Notes under the pieces: generated by a model
The model's input: only the letters and a program-made list of their open reading frames with translations
Database searches by the model: none
Told to the model about the DNA's origin: nothing
Shown: positions 23,961 to 33,548 of the stretch, in pieces
Layout: each line of letters starts with the position of its first letter
Numbering within the stretch: the first letter of the stretch is position 1
Made by a program: the position numbers and the translations under genes
Assembly (NCBI RefSeq): GCF_039542055.1
Contig: NZ_BAABHK010000023.1
Location: forward strand, 1 to 64,000
Length of the DNA: 64,000 nt
Source: Actinoallomurus vinaceus
GTDB taxonomy: Bacteria > Actinomycetota > Actinomycetes > Streptosporangiales > Streptosporangiaceae
Reading direction: 5' to 3'

Positions 23961-25397
23961 ATGGACACCGCTCAGCCCCTGCCCGCCTACTACCGCCTCA
24001 AGCGACGCCTGCTCGCCGACATCGAGCGCGGCGAGTACGGCGTGGACGGCAGGCTGCCCACCGAGCACGACCTGTGCGCGGCGTACGGCCTGAGCCGTAC
24101 GCCGGTCGCGCGGGCCCTGTCGGAGCTGGCGGCCGAGGGGGTGGTGGTCCGGCACCGGCGCCGCGGCACCTTCGTCAATCCCGAGTGGATGCGCGCGCTG
24201 AGCGCGGCGCCGGAGATCTCGGTGATCACCTGTGACCAGGCGTGGGAGGACCAGCTGCGCGAGGCGGCGGGCAAGGACCTGCGGCTGTCGATCACGTCGG
24301 CGCCGCTCGCCGAGCTGCGGGGGGTGTTCCGCCGGGCGATCGCGGAGGGGCGGGGGCCGGACCTGGCGCTGGTCGACTCGGTGTGGGTGGCGGAGTTCGC
24401 CGAGTCGCACATGCTCACCCCGATCGGGGAGCTGGACCCGGAATGGGCCGCGGCCGAGCACGACGCCGACTTCCTGCCGCCCTTCGCCGACGCGTACCGC
24501 CTGGAGGGCGACGACATCGTGGCCGTACAGGCCGACGCCGACGTCACCGGCCTGTGGTACCGGCGGGAGGCCCTCGACGCCGTCGGGGCCTCCCCGCCCG
24601 CCACGTGGCGTGACCTGCGCGCCCTGGGCCGTACGCTCGCCGACGGGCTGCCCCGCGACCGGTACGCCCTGGTGATGCCCGGCGGCCCGGCCGCGACGGA
24701 GACCGCGACCTACGCGCTCGTCGGGCTGCTCGCCGCCAACGGTGCGACCATCTTCACCTCCGAGGCGGTGACGCTGGACTCCCCCGCGACGGTGGAGACG
24801 CTGCGGTTCCTGCGGCGCCTCGTCGACGACGGGGTGCTGCCGGCCGAGGTGGTGACCTACGACCGGCACAGGGCGGCCCGGCTGCTGGCGGCCGGGCGCG
24901 CGGACCTGTTCGTGGGCGCCAGCTACCACGCCGAGCTGCTCGCCGCCGAGATCGGCGGCACGCTTCCCGAGGTCGCCGAGCGGTTCGGGTTCGTCCCGCT
25001 GCCCGCCGGACCGCACGGGCCGCCGGCGATCCTGTGCGGCGGAATGGTCTACTGCATCCCCCGCCAGGCGCAGAACCCTCACCTGGCGATGCGGCTGCTG
25101 CGCGCCGCCACCGCGCCGAAGCGGCTGGCGGACCTGTGCGCGGAGACCGGGCAGCTCCCGCCGCGCCGCAGCGTGCTGGACGTCATGGCGCCGGTGTCGC
25201 CGTTCCACGCCCAGACCGCGGCGCTGCTCGAGCACGCGGTCGTACGGCCGTCCTCGCCGGTTTATGCCTTGGTCTCCGCGCAGCTTCAGGCGCTCCTGGA
25301 GGGCGTGCTCACCCGGCGGTGGACCCCGGCGGCCGGGGTCGCCCTGGCGGCCGACCGGATCAGCGCCATCACGGGTCTCCCGGTCGTACGCGGCTGA
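23961..25397 (+). CDS. GntR-type regulator fused to a solute-binding-protein domain
   Basis: 478 residues. A GntR winged helix at about 8-75 (YYRLKRRLLADIERGEYGVDG, TEHDLCAAYGLSRTPVARAL, RRRGTFVN) is followed by a full family-1 extracellular solute-binding fold (about 85-470). Landmarks are GLWYRREALDAVGASPPATW and the closing helices. There is no signal peptide, so the binding domain works in the cytoplasm as the effector sensor. It lies directly before an ABC importer and a GH38 mannosidase, and palindromes of one type precede both units. It is most likely a sugar-responsive repressor of the locus. Confidence 0.88.
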   Translation: MDTAQPLPAYYRLKRRLLADIERGEYGVDGRLPTEHDLCAAYGLSRTPVARALSELAAEGVVVRHRRRGTFVNPEWMRALSAAPEISVITCDQAWEDQLREAAGKDLRLSITSAPLAELRGVFRRAIAEGRGPDLALVDSVWVAEFAESHMLTPIGELDPEWAAAEHDADFLPPFADAYRLEGDDIVAVQADADVTGLWYRREALDAVGASPPATWRDLRALGRTLADGLPRDRYALVMPGGPAATETATYALVGLLAANGATIFTSEAVTLDSPATVETLRFLRRLVDDGVLPAEVVTYDRHRAARLLAAGRADLFVGASYHAELLAAEIGGTLPEVAERFGFVPLPAGPHGPPAILCGGMVYCIPRQAQNPHLAMRLLRAATAPKRLADLCAETGQLPPRRSVLDVMAPVSPFHAQTAALLEHAVVRPSSPVYALVSAQLQALLEGVLTRRWTPAAGVALAADRISAITGLPVVRG

Positions 25398-25462
25398 CCT
25401 GGGCATATCGATCGTCTACTGGCCGATCGGTAACGCGTTCGTAACCCATTGACCCATAGCTC

Positions 25463-25491
25463 TTGACCTGGAACGCTCCAGCAACCAGATT
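25463..25491 (+). promoter_or_regulatory. Probable promoter of the importer-mannosidase operon
   Basis: TTGACC (25463-25468) and CAGATT (25486-25491), spaced 17 bp, resemble a housekeeping promoter. The -10 overlaps the left arm of the palindrome at 25488-25513, an arrangement typical of repression by steric block. Confidence 0.45.
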
Positions 25492-25513
25492 TGCCACATC
25501 ACAGTGGCAAATC
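25488..25513. promoter_or_regulatory. Operator-like palindrome upstream of the importer operon
   Basis: GATTTGCCA-N8-TGGCAAATC, perfect 9-bp arms, 18 bp before the lipoprotein start. It is the same geometry and core as the palindrome before the GntR-SBP gene. Confidence 0.8.
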
Positions 25514-25531
25514 CCCCTGGAGGGAGCGCAC

Positions 25532-26881
25532 ATGCGTCGGAAATCGGCCTTCGCAGTGACGACAGTGATGGTCGCGGCAGCGCTGAGCGCGTGCGGCGGC
25601 AGCGGATCTTCGGACGGCAAGACGATCAAGGTCGCGTACCAGAAGTTCGGCAACTTCATCGGCGCGGACGAGCTGTTCAAGAAGATCAAGCCCGTCTTCG
25701 AACAGCAGAACCCCGGGTACAAGCTCAAGCTCATCCCCATCGAGGCGGATGAGAACTCCTACTACACCAAGCTGAACCTCATGCGGCGCTCCCCGAGCAC
25801 CGCACCCGACGTCGCGTACGAGGACACGTTCTTCGTCAACTCCGACGCCCAGGCGCGCTTCCTGAAGCCCCTCGACGACAACCTGAAGTCGTGGCCGGAC
25901 TGGTCGCAGTTCTTCGACGCCGCCAAGGTGGCGGGGCAGGCCTCCGACGGTCACACCTACGGCATCCCGATGGGCACCGACACGCGCGGCCTCTGGTACA
26001 ACAAGCAGATCTTCGCCAAGGCCGGGCTGCCGGCGGACTGGCAGCCGAAGACCTGGAACGACGTCCTGGCCGCCGCCCGGCAGATCAAGTCCAAGGTCCC
26101 CGGCGTCATCCCCCTCAACGTCTACGCGGGCAAGGGCGTCGGCGAAGCCGCCTCGATGCAGGGCTTCGAGATGCTGCTGTACGGCACCGCCGACAAGCTC
26201 TACGACGACCAGACCAAGAAGTGGGTCGTGCCGAGCAAGGGCATGGGCGACTCCTTCAACTTCCTGAAGACGGTCTACTCCGAGGGCCTCGGCCCCACAC
26301 CGCAGCAGGCACTCGACCCGCACTGGAGTGACAACGTCGCCGGGCAGGAGCTGCCCAAGGGCAAGCTCGCCATCGACCTGGACGGCTCCTGGCTGCCGCA
26401 GGCGTGGATCCCCGGCGGAGCGTCGGCCTGGCCGCAGTGGTCCAGCACGCTCGGCACCACCCCCATGCCGACGCAGAACGGCCAGGCGCCCGGCAAGGTC
26501 ACGATGTCCGGCGGCTGGCTGCTGTCCATCGGCGCCCGTACCAAGCAGGCGGCGGCGGCCTGGAAGCTGGTGCAGCTCGCCATGAACAAGGAGAACTCCC
26601 TGTTCTTCTACGTCAAGGCGACGCAGGTGTCGGTGCGCAAGGACGTCGTCGACGACCCGAAGTACGTCGAGGGCAACCCGACCCAGAAGTTCTGGACCAA
26701 CCTGGTGTCCGTCACCCAGTACCGGCCCGCCTACAGCGTCTACCCCCAGATCTCCAACCAGCTGCAGGCCGCGACCGAGGCCGTGGTGACCAACCAGGGC
26801 TCGCCGCAGTCGGCGATGAACGACTTCGCCACCCAGGTCAAGCAGATCGCCGGGCCGGACAAGGTGGAGGCGAAGTCCTGA
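25532..26881 (+). CDS. ABC transporter sugar-binding lipoprotein
   Basis: 449 residues. Lipoprotein signal MRRKSAFAVTTVMVAAALSAC with lipobox LSAC and a GGSGSSDG linker. The rest is a family-1 solute-binding fold (GLWYNKQIFAKAGLPADW, WNDVLAAARQIK, GWLLSIGARTKQAAAAW). GGAGGGA precedes the ATG at 25532. It feeds the two permeases that follow and is the receptor for the sugar, probably a mannoside or manno-oligosaccharide given the GH38 gene downstream. After the stop, a 12-codon frame (26881-26919) overlaps the permease start. Confidence 0.93.
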   Translation: MRRKSAFAVTTVMVAAALSACGGSGSSDGKTIKVAYQKFGNFIGADELFKKIKPVFEQQNPGYKLKLIPIEADENSYYTKLNLMRRSPSTAPDVAYEDTFFVNSDAQARFLKPLDDNLKSWPDWSQFFDAAKVAGQASDGHTYGIPMGTDTRGLWYNKQIFAKAGLPADWQPKTWNDVLAAARQIKSKVPGVIPLNVYAGKGVGEAASMQGFEMLLYGTADKLYDDQTKKWVVPSKGMGDSFNFLKTVYSEGLGPTPQQALDPHWSDNVAGQELPKGKLAIDLDGSWLPQAWIPGGASAWPQWSSTLGTTPMPTQNGQAPGKVTMSGGWLLSIGARTKQAAAAWKLVQLAMNKENSLFFYVKATQVSVRKDVVDDPKYVEGNPTQKFWTNLVSVTQYRPAYSVYPQISNQLQAATEAVVTNQGSPQSAMNDFATQVKQIAGPDKVEAKS

Positions 26882-26918
26882 TGCGTCGTCCGCGCTCCCT
26901 GGCCGAAAGGACGCCCTG

Positions 26919-27833
26919 ATGGTGGCCGTGGCCGAGCGCACCGTCACCCGCCGCCCGCCCGCCCGGCGCGGGCGGCGGGCCGCCGGTCGTGCGCTGCCGC
27001 TGGTGCCCGCGTTCGGCCTGCTCGCGCTGTTCTTCGTCGGGCCGATCCTGTGGTGCGTCTACGCGTCCTTCACCGACATCGCGCTGACCGGCGCGGGCGC
27101 CAGCAGCCCCCACCTGGTGGGCCTGCGCAACTACCGGCAGATGTTCTCCGACCCGGCGTTCACCAAGTCCCTGTGGCTGACCGTCGTCTTCGTCGTCGGC
27201 TCGGCCGTCGTCGGGCAGAACCTCGGCGGCCTCGTGCTCGCCCTGCTCATGAACGGCCGTCGCCGGATCGTCCGCTCGATCATCGGCGGCATCGTGGTGG
27301 GCGCGTGGGTGCTGCCGGAGCTGGTCGCCGGCTTCATGTGGTACGCGTTCCTGTCCGACCACGGGACGCTCAACGCGATCCTGCACGCCGTCGGCCTGCA
27401 CGGGAAGAGCTGGCTGTACGCGAGCCCGCTGCTGGCCGTCACGATCGCCAACGTCTGGCGCGGCACGGCGTTCTCCATGCTCGTCTACTCCGCCGCGCTG
27501 TCGAACGTGCCGGACGAGCTGCTGGAGGCCGCCGCGGTGGACGGCGCGTCGGCGTGGCAGCGGCTGCGCCACATCACGCTGCCGCTGATCCGGCGGGCGA
27601 TGCTGACCAACCTGATGACGATCACGCTGCAGACCCTCGCGGTCTTCACGCTGATCTTCGTCATGACGGGCGGCGGCCCCGGCACCAAGAGCCAGACGCT
27701 GCCGATCTTCATGTACCAGGAGGCGTTCAAGTTCTACCACCTGGGTTACGGCGCGGCGCTCGCGATCGTGCTGCTGGGGGTCGGCGCCGTGTTCTCGCTG
27801 GTCTACCTGCGCGCCATGCGGAAGGAGGTGTGA
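26919..27833 (+). CDS. ABC sugar transporter permease, MalF-like
   Basis: 304 residues, six TM segments. The EAA loop that contacts the ATPase is EAAAVDGASAWQRLRHITLP. The N-terminal Arg-rich cytoplasmic stretch and PLVPAFGLLALFFVGPILWCVY are typical of CUT1 MalF-type subunits. An AAAGGA ribosome site lies before the ATG. Second gene of the importer unit. Confidence 0.94.
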   Translation: MVAVAERTVTRRPPARRGRRAAGRALPLVPAFGLLALFFVGPILWCVYASFTDIALTGAGASSPHLVGLRNYRQMFSDPAFTKSLWLTVVFVVGSAVVGQNLGGLVLALLMNGRRRIVRSIIGGIVVGAWVLPELVAGFMWYAFLSDHGTLNAILHAVGLHGKSWLYASPLLAVTIANVWRGTAFSMLVYSAALSNVPDELLEAAAVDGASAWQRLRHITLPLIRRAMLTNLMTITLQTLAVFTLIFVMTGGGPGTKSQTLPIFMYQEAFKFYHLGYGAALAIVLLGVGAVFSLVYLRAMRKEV

Positions 27834-27835
27834 CG

Positions 27836-28681
27836 ATGGCGGTCGCCTCTCCCACCGCGCCGAACCGGCGCAGCGCCGCGGTCGCCGCGTACGTGGTGCT
27901 GGTCATCGTGGGGCTGGCGTTCATCGCGCCGTTCGCGTGGCTGTTCCTCGCGTCCTTCTCCCAGGACGCGCAGCTGGACACGGCCGTCCCCGACCACCCG
28001 ACCCTGCGCAACTTCGCCGACGTGCTCACCGGCGACAACCTGCACGCGCTGGCCAACAGCCTCGTGCTGTCGATGGGCTCGGCGCTGCTGACGCTGCTGC
28101 TCGGCGCGCCCGCGGCGTACCCGCTGTCGCGCTACGGCCGCAGGTTCGGCCGCCCGGTCATCCTCGGGCTGCTGTTCGCCACCGGGCTGCCGGTCACCGC
28201 GATCATGGTCCCGGTGTACGGCCTGTTCGTCCAGCTGAACCTGCTGGACTCCATCCCGGCCACCGTCCTGTTCCTCACCGCCACCGGGCTGCCGATGGCG
28301 ATCTGGATGCTGAAGAACTTCATGGACGAGGTGCCGATCTCCCTGGAGGAGGCGGCGTGGGTGGACGGGGCGTCCGGCCTGCGGGCGCTGGTGCGGATCG
28401 TGCTGCCGCTCATGGTGCCCGGCACGACCGTGGTGTTCACGTTCACCTTCGCGCTCACGTGGGGGAACTTCTTCGTCCCGTTCATCCTGCTCATCGATCC
28501 CGCGAAACAGCCGGCCTCCGTCGCGATCTTCCAGTACTTCGGAATCCAGGGAGGGAACACCTCCTACGGACTGCTGGCCGCCTTCTCGATCCTGTACTCG
28601 CTGCCCGTCGTCCTGCTGTACGCCGTCGCCCAGCGCACGCTGGGGAACGCGTTCGCACTGCAGGGTGCCGTCAAGGGCTAA
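27836..28681 (+). CDS. ABC sugar transporter permease, MalG-like
   Basis: 281 residues with six TM segments. EAA loop EEAAWVDGASGLRALVRIVLP. It starts three bases after the MalF-like stop, with GGAGG overlapping the end of that gene, so the two are translationally linked. No ATPase gene follows. Actinobacterial CUT1 importers often share a distant MsiK-type ATPase, which is the likely explanation. Confidence 0.94.
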   Translation: MAVASPTAPNRRSAAVAAYVVLVIVGLAFIAPFAWLFLASFSQDAQLDTAVPDHPTLRNFADVLTGDNLHALANSLVLSMGSALLTLLLGAPAAYPLSRYGRRFGRPVILGLLFATGLPVTAIMVPVYGLFVQLNLLDSIPATVLFLTATGLPMAIWMLKNFMDEVPISLEEAAWVDGASGLRALVRIVLPLMVPGTTVVFTFTFALTWGNFFVPFILLIDPAKQPASVAIFQYFGIQGGNTSYGLLAAFSILYSLPVVLLYAVAQRTLGNAFALQGAVKG

Positions 28682-28699
28682 GCCGGAGGAATAGCCTTC

Positions 28700-31600
28700 A
28701 TGCGCATCGCCGCCATCGAGTCGACCGACCTGTTCGCCGGCTCGACGTCGCATCCCCGACAGATCGTCCGTGTGACGCTCACCGGGGCCGACTCTCCCCT
28801 TACCGAGATCCGGGTGTCGCTCACCGGCCCGGCCGTGACCACCCCCGAGCCCACGATCGTCGCCCGCCTCGACCCGGGCGAGACCCTGGTCGCCGAGGTC
28901 GGCGTACGGCTCGCCGAGCCCGTCACCGAGGGCGCCGTCCGCCGTGTCACGGCCGTCGCCGAAACGCTCGGCGTGCCGGAGACCCGGGTGACGCTCGACG
29001 GCGAGATCGTCGCCGCCGTCACCGGCTGGACGATGTGGATGGTCTCGCACTTCCACTACGACCCGGTGTGGTGGAACACCCAGGCCGGCTTCACCGAGAC
29101 CTATTACGACCTGCCGGCCGCGGAGAGCCGCCGACCCGAGGAGGTGCGGACCGCGTTCGACCTGGTCCGCATCCACCTGGACGCGGCCCGGCGCGACGAG
29201 GACTACAAGTTCGTGCTGGCCGAGGTCGACTACCTCAAACCGTACTGGGACGTCTTCCCGGAGGACCGCGCGGACCTGCGGAGGTTCCTGGACGAGGACC
29301 GGATCGAGCTCGTCGGCGGCAACTACAACGAGCCGAACACCAACCTCACCCACCCCGAGTCGACGATCCGCAACGCCGTCTACGGCATCGGCTACCAGCG
29401 CGACGTGGTCGGCGGCGACCCGCGCTCGGCGTGGATGCTCGACGTGTTCGGCCACGACCCGGCCTACCCCGGGCTGATGGCCGACGCCGGGCTCACCTCT
29501 TCGGCCTGGGCGCGCGGTCCGTTCCACATGTGGGGCCCGAACCGGCACGTCGGCGACAACGAGCGCATGCAGTTCCCCGCCGAGTTCGAGTGGATCTCCC
29601 CCAGCGGCCGGGGCGTGCTGACCGCCTACATGGCCAACCACTACAGCGCGGGCTGGGTCATGGAGGAGCAGGCCAAGACCCTCGAGGAGGCCACGGACCT
29701 GGCGTACGGCCAGTTCAGCGAGCTGCGCCCGGTGGCGGCCACGCGCAACGTCATGCTCCCGGTGGGCGGCGACCACGTCGTGCCCTCCCGGTGGAGCACG
29801 CAGGTGCAGCGCGACTGGAACAAGCGGTACGTCTGGCCGCGCTTCGTCGTGGGCCTGCCCAAGGAGTTCTTCGCCGCCGTCCGCGAGGAGCTGGGCGAGC
29901 GCCGCGCGGTGCCGGTGCCGCAGACCCGCGACATGAACCCGGTGTACACCGGCAAGGACGTCTCCTACATCGACACCAAGCAGGCGCAGCGCGCCGCCGA
30001 GGTCGCGATCCTCGACGCCGAACGCCTCGCCACCCTCGCGGCGCTCACCGGCGCCGCGTATCCGGACGAGGCCGTCGACAAGGCCTGGCGGCTCCTCGCG
30101 TACGGCGCCCATCACGACGCCATCACCGGCAGCGAGTCCGACCAGGTCTACGTCGACCTGCTCGCCGGCTGGCGCGAGGCGTACGAGCTGGGCGACACCG
30201 TCCGCACCGCCGCCCTCGACCACCTGGCCGCACGGGCCGACACGACGGGCCCCGGCCACCCCGTGATCGTCGCGAACACCCTGTCCTGGGCCCGCGACGG
30301 CATCACCACGGTGCACCTCACCTTCGACGAGCCGCGTCCCGGGCTGCGCCTCGTCGACGACGCGGGCGAGACCGTGCCCTGCCTCGCCGAGGGCGTACGG
30401 GTCTCGGCGAGCGGCGGCGTCGAGGAGGTCACCCTCACCTTCCTCGCCCACGCGGTCCCCTCGCTCGGCTACCGCGTTTACCACGTCGTCGACGCCGACG
30501 AGATGCCCGCGGGCTGGACCCCGGCCACCGGAACAGAGGCCGGCAACGCGGCGTTCACGGTGACCGCCGACCCGGCGCGCGGCGGCGCCCTCACCTCGAT
30601 CCGCGACCTGCGGACGGGCCGGGAGCTGCTCCGGCCGGGCGGGCTGGGCGGCGAGCTGTACCTCCAGGAGGAGCACCCCACCCACCCCGTCTGGGGCGAG
30701 GGCCCCTGGCACCTGCTGCCCGCGGGCCCCGGCCACGGCACCGGCGAACGCCGCGCCACCGTCCGCGTCGAGGAGTCGCCGATCGGCCGCCGCCTCGTCA
30801 CCGAGACGACCCTGGACGGCCTGACCGTCACCGGCGAGGTCCTGCTGTGGGACGGCGTCGACCGGGTGGACTTCCGCACCAACGTCGGCGGCTCGATCGG
30901 CCAGGACCACCTGCTGCGCGTCGGCTTCGACCTGGACGTCCCCGGCGGCCGCCCGGTGTCCGAGGTGGGCTTCGCCGCCATCGGCCGGCCCTTCGGGTTC
31001 CCGGACGCCGACAGCGCCGAGGACCTGTGGACGCTCGACAACCCGGCCCACACCTGGACCGCGCTGAGCGCGACCGTACGGATCGCGCTGACCGGCGACG
31101 ACGGCTCCCGGCAGGAGCACGCCGTCGGGGTCGCCGAGGTGATCGGCACGGACGAGGGCGAACCCGCCCGCACCGTGCTGGCCGCCCTGGCCGCCCAGGG
31201 TGTGACCGCGACGTTCAGCCGGCCCGACGGCCCGCGCTACGGCGCGCTCGACGTCGACTCGAACCTGCCCGACGCGCGGATCGTCCTCGGCGGCCCGGCG
31301 GAGAACCCCTTCGCCGCCCAGGTCCTGGCGGCGGCCGGCCCGGCGTACGAGACGGCGCTGGCCGAGCACGGCCGGGTCTTCGTGCCCGCCGCCCGCCCGC
31401 TGGCCGAGATCTGGGTGCCGGGCGCGGACCTGCGCGACGTACGGGACCTGCCGGTGCTCATCGTCACCGAGGTCGGTGGGCTCTGCGCCGACCTCGACGA
31501 CGCCACGATCGACGTCCGGCACCCCGGCGGGCTGGACGGATCCGACGCCCCGTACGCGGGTCGCTCGGTCGCGCTGCTCAACGCCGGCATGCCGGGCACG

Positions 31601-32914
31601 GTCGCCACGCCGGACGGCCGGGTGTACCTCAACCTGATGCGCTCCTGCAGCACCTGGCCGAGCGGGGTGTGGATCGACGGCCCGCTGCGCACCGCCCCCG
31701 ACGGTTCGAGCCTGTCGTGGCAGCACTGGAACCACACCTTCGGCTACTCCCTCGTGGCCGGGGAGGGCGACTGGCGCGCGGCCGGGTTCGTCCGCGCCGG
31801 TCAGGAGTACAACCACGCCGTGCTCACCCGGCCTGCGGAGGCGCATCCCGGCGAGCCCGCGCCCGCGGACGGCCTGCTTACGGTACAGCCGGACAACGTC
31901 CTGCTGTCCGCCCTCAAGCCGGCCGGCAACCCCCTCGCCGCCGCCCAACCCGGCCGGGTCGACCCCGCCGACGGCGTGACCGTCCGGGTGTACGAGTCCA
32001 CGGGCCGCCCCACGACGGCCCGGATCGGCCTGTTCACCGGCGTCACCGAGGCCGGCCGGACCGACCTGCTGGAGTCCGGCGGCGAAGCGGTGACGGTCGA
32101 CACGACGGCCGAGGTCCCCCTCGGCGCCGCCGACATCGCCACCGTCCGCCTGAACCCGGCCGGTGGGGCACCCGGAGGCTCGGCCCTGGGACCGAACGCG
32201 GAGCCGGTCCAGCCGGTGTTCGGCCGCTACTGGCTGCACAACAAGGGACCCGCCCCGCTCGGGAACCTCCCGACGGCGGTGCACCTGTCCCCGCAGCGGC
32301 TCTCCCTGACGGGGTCCGGGCCGCTCCGGCTCACCGTCGCCGCCTCAGGCCCGGAGGCGACCGGGCGAGTCGAACTGGACGTCCCCGATGGGCTCACCGT
32401 CACCGGCCCGGTGCTGGACTACCGGCTCGCCCCCGGCGAGTTCGCCGAGTACGAACTGACGGTCGACGCGTCGGGAGCCGCTCCGGGCCTGTACTTCGTG
32501 GGCGCCCGCATCCGCGACGGCCAGGGACAGGTCATCGAGGACGTCGTAACGGTGCAGGTCGGCGCGGAACCGACCGGGGACCCGCTGGAGGTCGCCCTGG
32601 CATCTCCCGCGCCCCGGCTCCGGCCGGGAGACGACGCCGAGATCGCCGTACGGCTCCGCAACTCCGCCGCAGCGCCGATCCGCGGCGAGGCACAGCTCAT
32701 CAGCCCGTACGGCACGTGGGGCCCCGCCCACGACGTCCTGATCACCCCCTGGACGCGAGGCTTCGAGGTCGCGCCGGGCGCCGAGGTGACCGTGCCCTTC
32801 GCGTTGTCCGCCCCACGAACGGCCAAGCCGGGCAACTGGTGGGCGCTGGTCCGCGTGACGTACTTCGGCCACCTGCACTACACGGAGACGATCGCCGTGG
32901 AGGTTGACCGCTGA
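28700..32914 (+). CDS. GH38 alpha-mannosidase, large cytosolic form
   Basis: 1404 residues. A beta-rich N-terminal region (1-105) precedes the GH38 catalytic domain. Its zinc ligands and nucleophile are in SHFHYDPVWW (H119, D121), WMLDVFGHDPAYPG (D248, predicted nucleophile) and AYGAHHDAITGSESD (H471). A middle helical part and long beta-sandwich domains follow. The last ~230 residues (LAPGEFAEYELTVDASGAAP, NSAAAPIRGEAQL) look like NEW3/Ig-type modules not found in shorter GH38 enzymes. There is no signal peptide, so it acts on imported oligosaccharides. CCGGAGG lies before the ATG. Confidence 0.93.
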   Translation: MRIAAIESTDLFAGSTSHPRQIVRVTLTGADSPLTEIRVSLTGPAVTTPEPTIVARLDPGETLVAEVGVRLAEPVTEGAVRRVTAVAETLGVPETRVTLDGEIVAAVTGWTMWMVSHFHYDPVWWNTQAGFTETYYDLPAAESRRPEEVRTAFDLVRIHLDAARRDEDYKFVLAEVDYLKPYWDVFPEDRADLRRFLDEDRIELVGGNYNEPNTNLTHPESTIRNAVYGIGYQRDVVGGDPRSAWMLDVFGHDPAYPGLMADAGLTSSAWARGPFHMWGPNRHVGDNERMQFPAEFEWISPSGRGVLTAYMANHYSAGWVMEEQAKTLEEATDLAYGQFSELRPVAATRNVMLPVGGDHVVPSRWSTQVQRDWNKRYVWPRFVVGLPKEFFAAVREELGERRAVPVPQTRDMNPVYTGKDVSYIDTKQAQRAAEVAILDAERLATLAALTGAAYPDEAVDKAWRLLAYGAHHDAITGSESDQVYVDLLAGWREAYELGDTVRTAALDHLAARADTTGPGHPVIVANTLSWARDGITTVHLTFDEPRPGLRLVDDAGETVPCLAEGVRVSASGGVEEVTLTFLAHAVPSLGYRVYHVVDADEMPAGWTPATGTEAGNAAFTVTADPARGGALTSIRDLRTGRELLRPGGLGGELYLQEEHPTHPVWGEGPWHLLPAGPGHGTGERRATVRVEESPIGRRLVTETTLDGLTVTGEVLLWDGVDRVDFRTNVGGSIGQDHLLRVGFDLDVPGGRPVSEVGFAAIGRPFGFPDADSAEDLWTLDNPAHTWTALSATVRIALTGDDGSRQEHAVGVAEVIGTDEGEPARTVLAALAAQGVTATFSRPDGPRYGALDVDSNLPDARIVLGGPAENPFAAQVLAAAGPAYETALAEHGRVFVPAARPLAEIWVPGADLRDVRDLPVLIVTEVGGLCADLDDATIDVRHPGGLDGSDAPYAGRSVALLNAGMPGTVATPDGRVYLNLMRSCSTWPSGVWIDGPLRTAPDGSSLSWQHWNHTFGYSLVAGEGDWRAAGFVRAGQEYNHAVLTRPAEAHPGEPAPADGLLTVQPDNVLLSALKPAGNPLAAAQPGRVDPADGVTVRVYESTGRPTTARIGLFTGVTEAGRTDLLESGGEAVTVDTTAEVPLGAADIATVRLNPAGGAPGGSALGPNAEPVQPVFGRYWLHNKGPAPLGNLPTAVHLSPQRLSLTGSGPLRLTVAASGPEATGRVELDVPDGLTVTGPVLDYRLAPGEFAEYELTVDASGAAPGLYFVGARIRDGQGQVIEDVVTVQVGAEPTGDPLEVALASPAPRLRPGDDAEIAVRLRNSAAAPIRGEAQLISPYGTWGPAHDVLITPWTRGFEVAPGAEVTVPFALSAPRTAKPGNWWALVRVTYFGHLHYTETIAVEVDR

Positions 32915-32918
32915 CGGC

Positions 32919-32966
32919 GCCCGCCGAGGGTTTCCGGGGCCAGAGCCCCGGAAACCCTCGGCGGGC
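32919..32966. terminator. Strong hairpin terminator after the mannosidase gene
   Basis: Arms 32919-32940 and 32945-32966 are perfectly complementary over 22 bp around a CAGA loop, starting five bases after the mannosidase stop. No T-run follows, as is usual in high-G+C actinomycetes. It ends the importer-mannosidase operon. Confidence 0.9.
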
Positions 32967-33098
32967 GGGAGTGCCGGATCAACCGTCGGAGATCACATGA
33001 TTTGACGAAACCGTTGCGTTTGATCGGAATTGTCGTTGTTACAGCGGGAAAGTGCCGGGGAGAGCGACTGATTCGCAAAGAGAAAGGTGGTGGGTCAC

Positions 33099-33548
33099 AT
33101 GTCCGCGCGCCCGATGGCCGGCATGGAGCAGCATCCCGACATAGCGGAGCTCCGCGCCCGGTACGACCGCGTCGCCGAGACGACATCCGCCCACACGCTC
33201 GACGGCCTCACCTTCCTGAGCGGCCTTTACCTGGCCATCTCGCCGTGGGTCATCGCGTTCCACAGCCGCACCACGACCCTCACGGTGAACAATCTGCTCA
33301 CCGGGATCGCGGTCACGCTGCTGGCGGTCGGGTTCGCATCGGCTTACGGACGTACGCACGGCGTCGCCTGGGTCGTCCCTCTCATCGGTGTGTGGACGAT
33401 CATCGCACCGTGGGTGGTCCGCGGGTCCATGGCCACGATGTCGACCGTCCTCAACAACGTCATCATCGGCGCCCTGATCTTCCTGTTCGGGATGGGCGCG
33501 GCCGGCATGGGAATGATGTCCAACCGGGCCTCTCGACGCAGGATGTAG
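33099..33548 (+). CDS. SPW-repeat membrane protein
   Basis: 149 residues, four TM segments arranged as two pairs. Each pair carries the SPW-type motif: FLSGLYLAISPWVIAF in the first half and LIGVWTIIAPWVVRG in the second. These proteins are small integral membrane proteins of unknown function, often stress-related by context. The ATG at 33099 is preceded by AGGTGG. It stands alone between the terminator at 32919-32966 and a GNAT gene. Confidence 0.88.
   Translation: MSARPMAGMEQHPDIAELRARYDRVAETTSAHTLDGLTFLSGLYLAISPWVIAFHSRTTTLTVNNLLTGIAVTLLAVGFASAYGRTHGVAWVVPLIGVWTIIAPWVVRGSMATMSTVLNNVIIGALIFLFGMGAAGMGMMSNRASRRRM

Noticed and set aside
26881..26919. 12-codon frame between the binding protein and the permease as a leader peptide
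   Set aside because: It has no ribosome site of its own and no regulatory hairpin. The overlap with the next start is probably incidental.
27803..32284. A 1493-codon open frame on the minus strand across the permease and mannosidase genes
   Set aside because: It mirrors the codon positions of the plus-strand genes, encodes a low-complexity Arg/Gly/Val-rich product without domains, and is a common artefact of very high G+C coding DNA.
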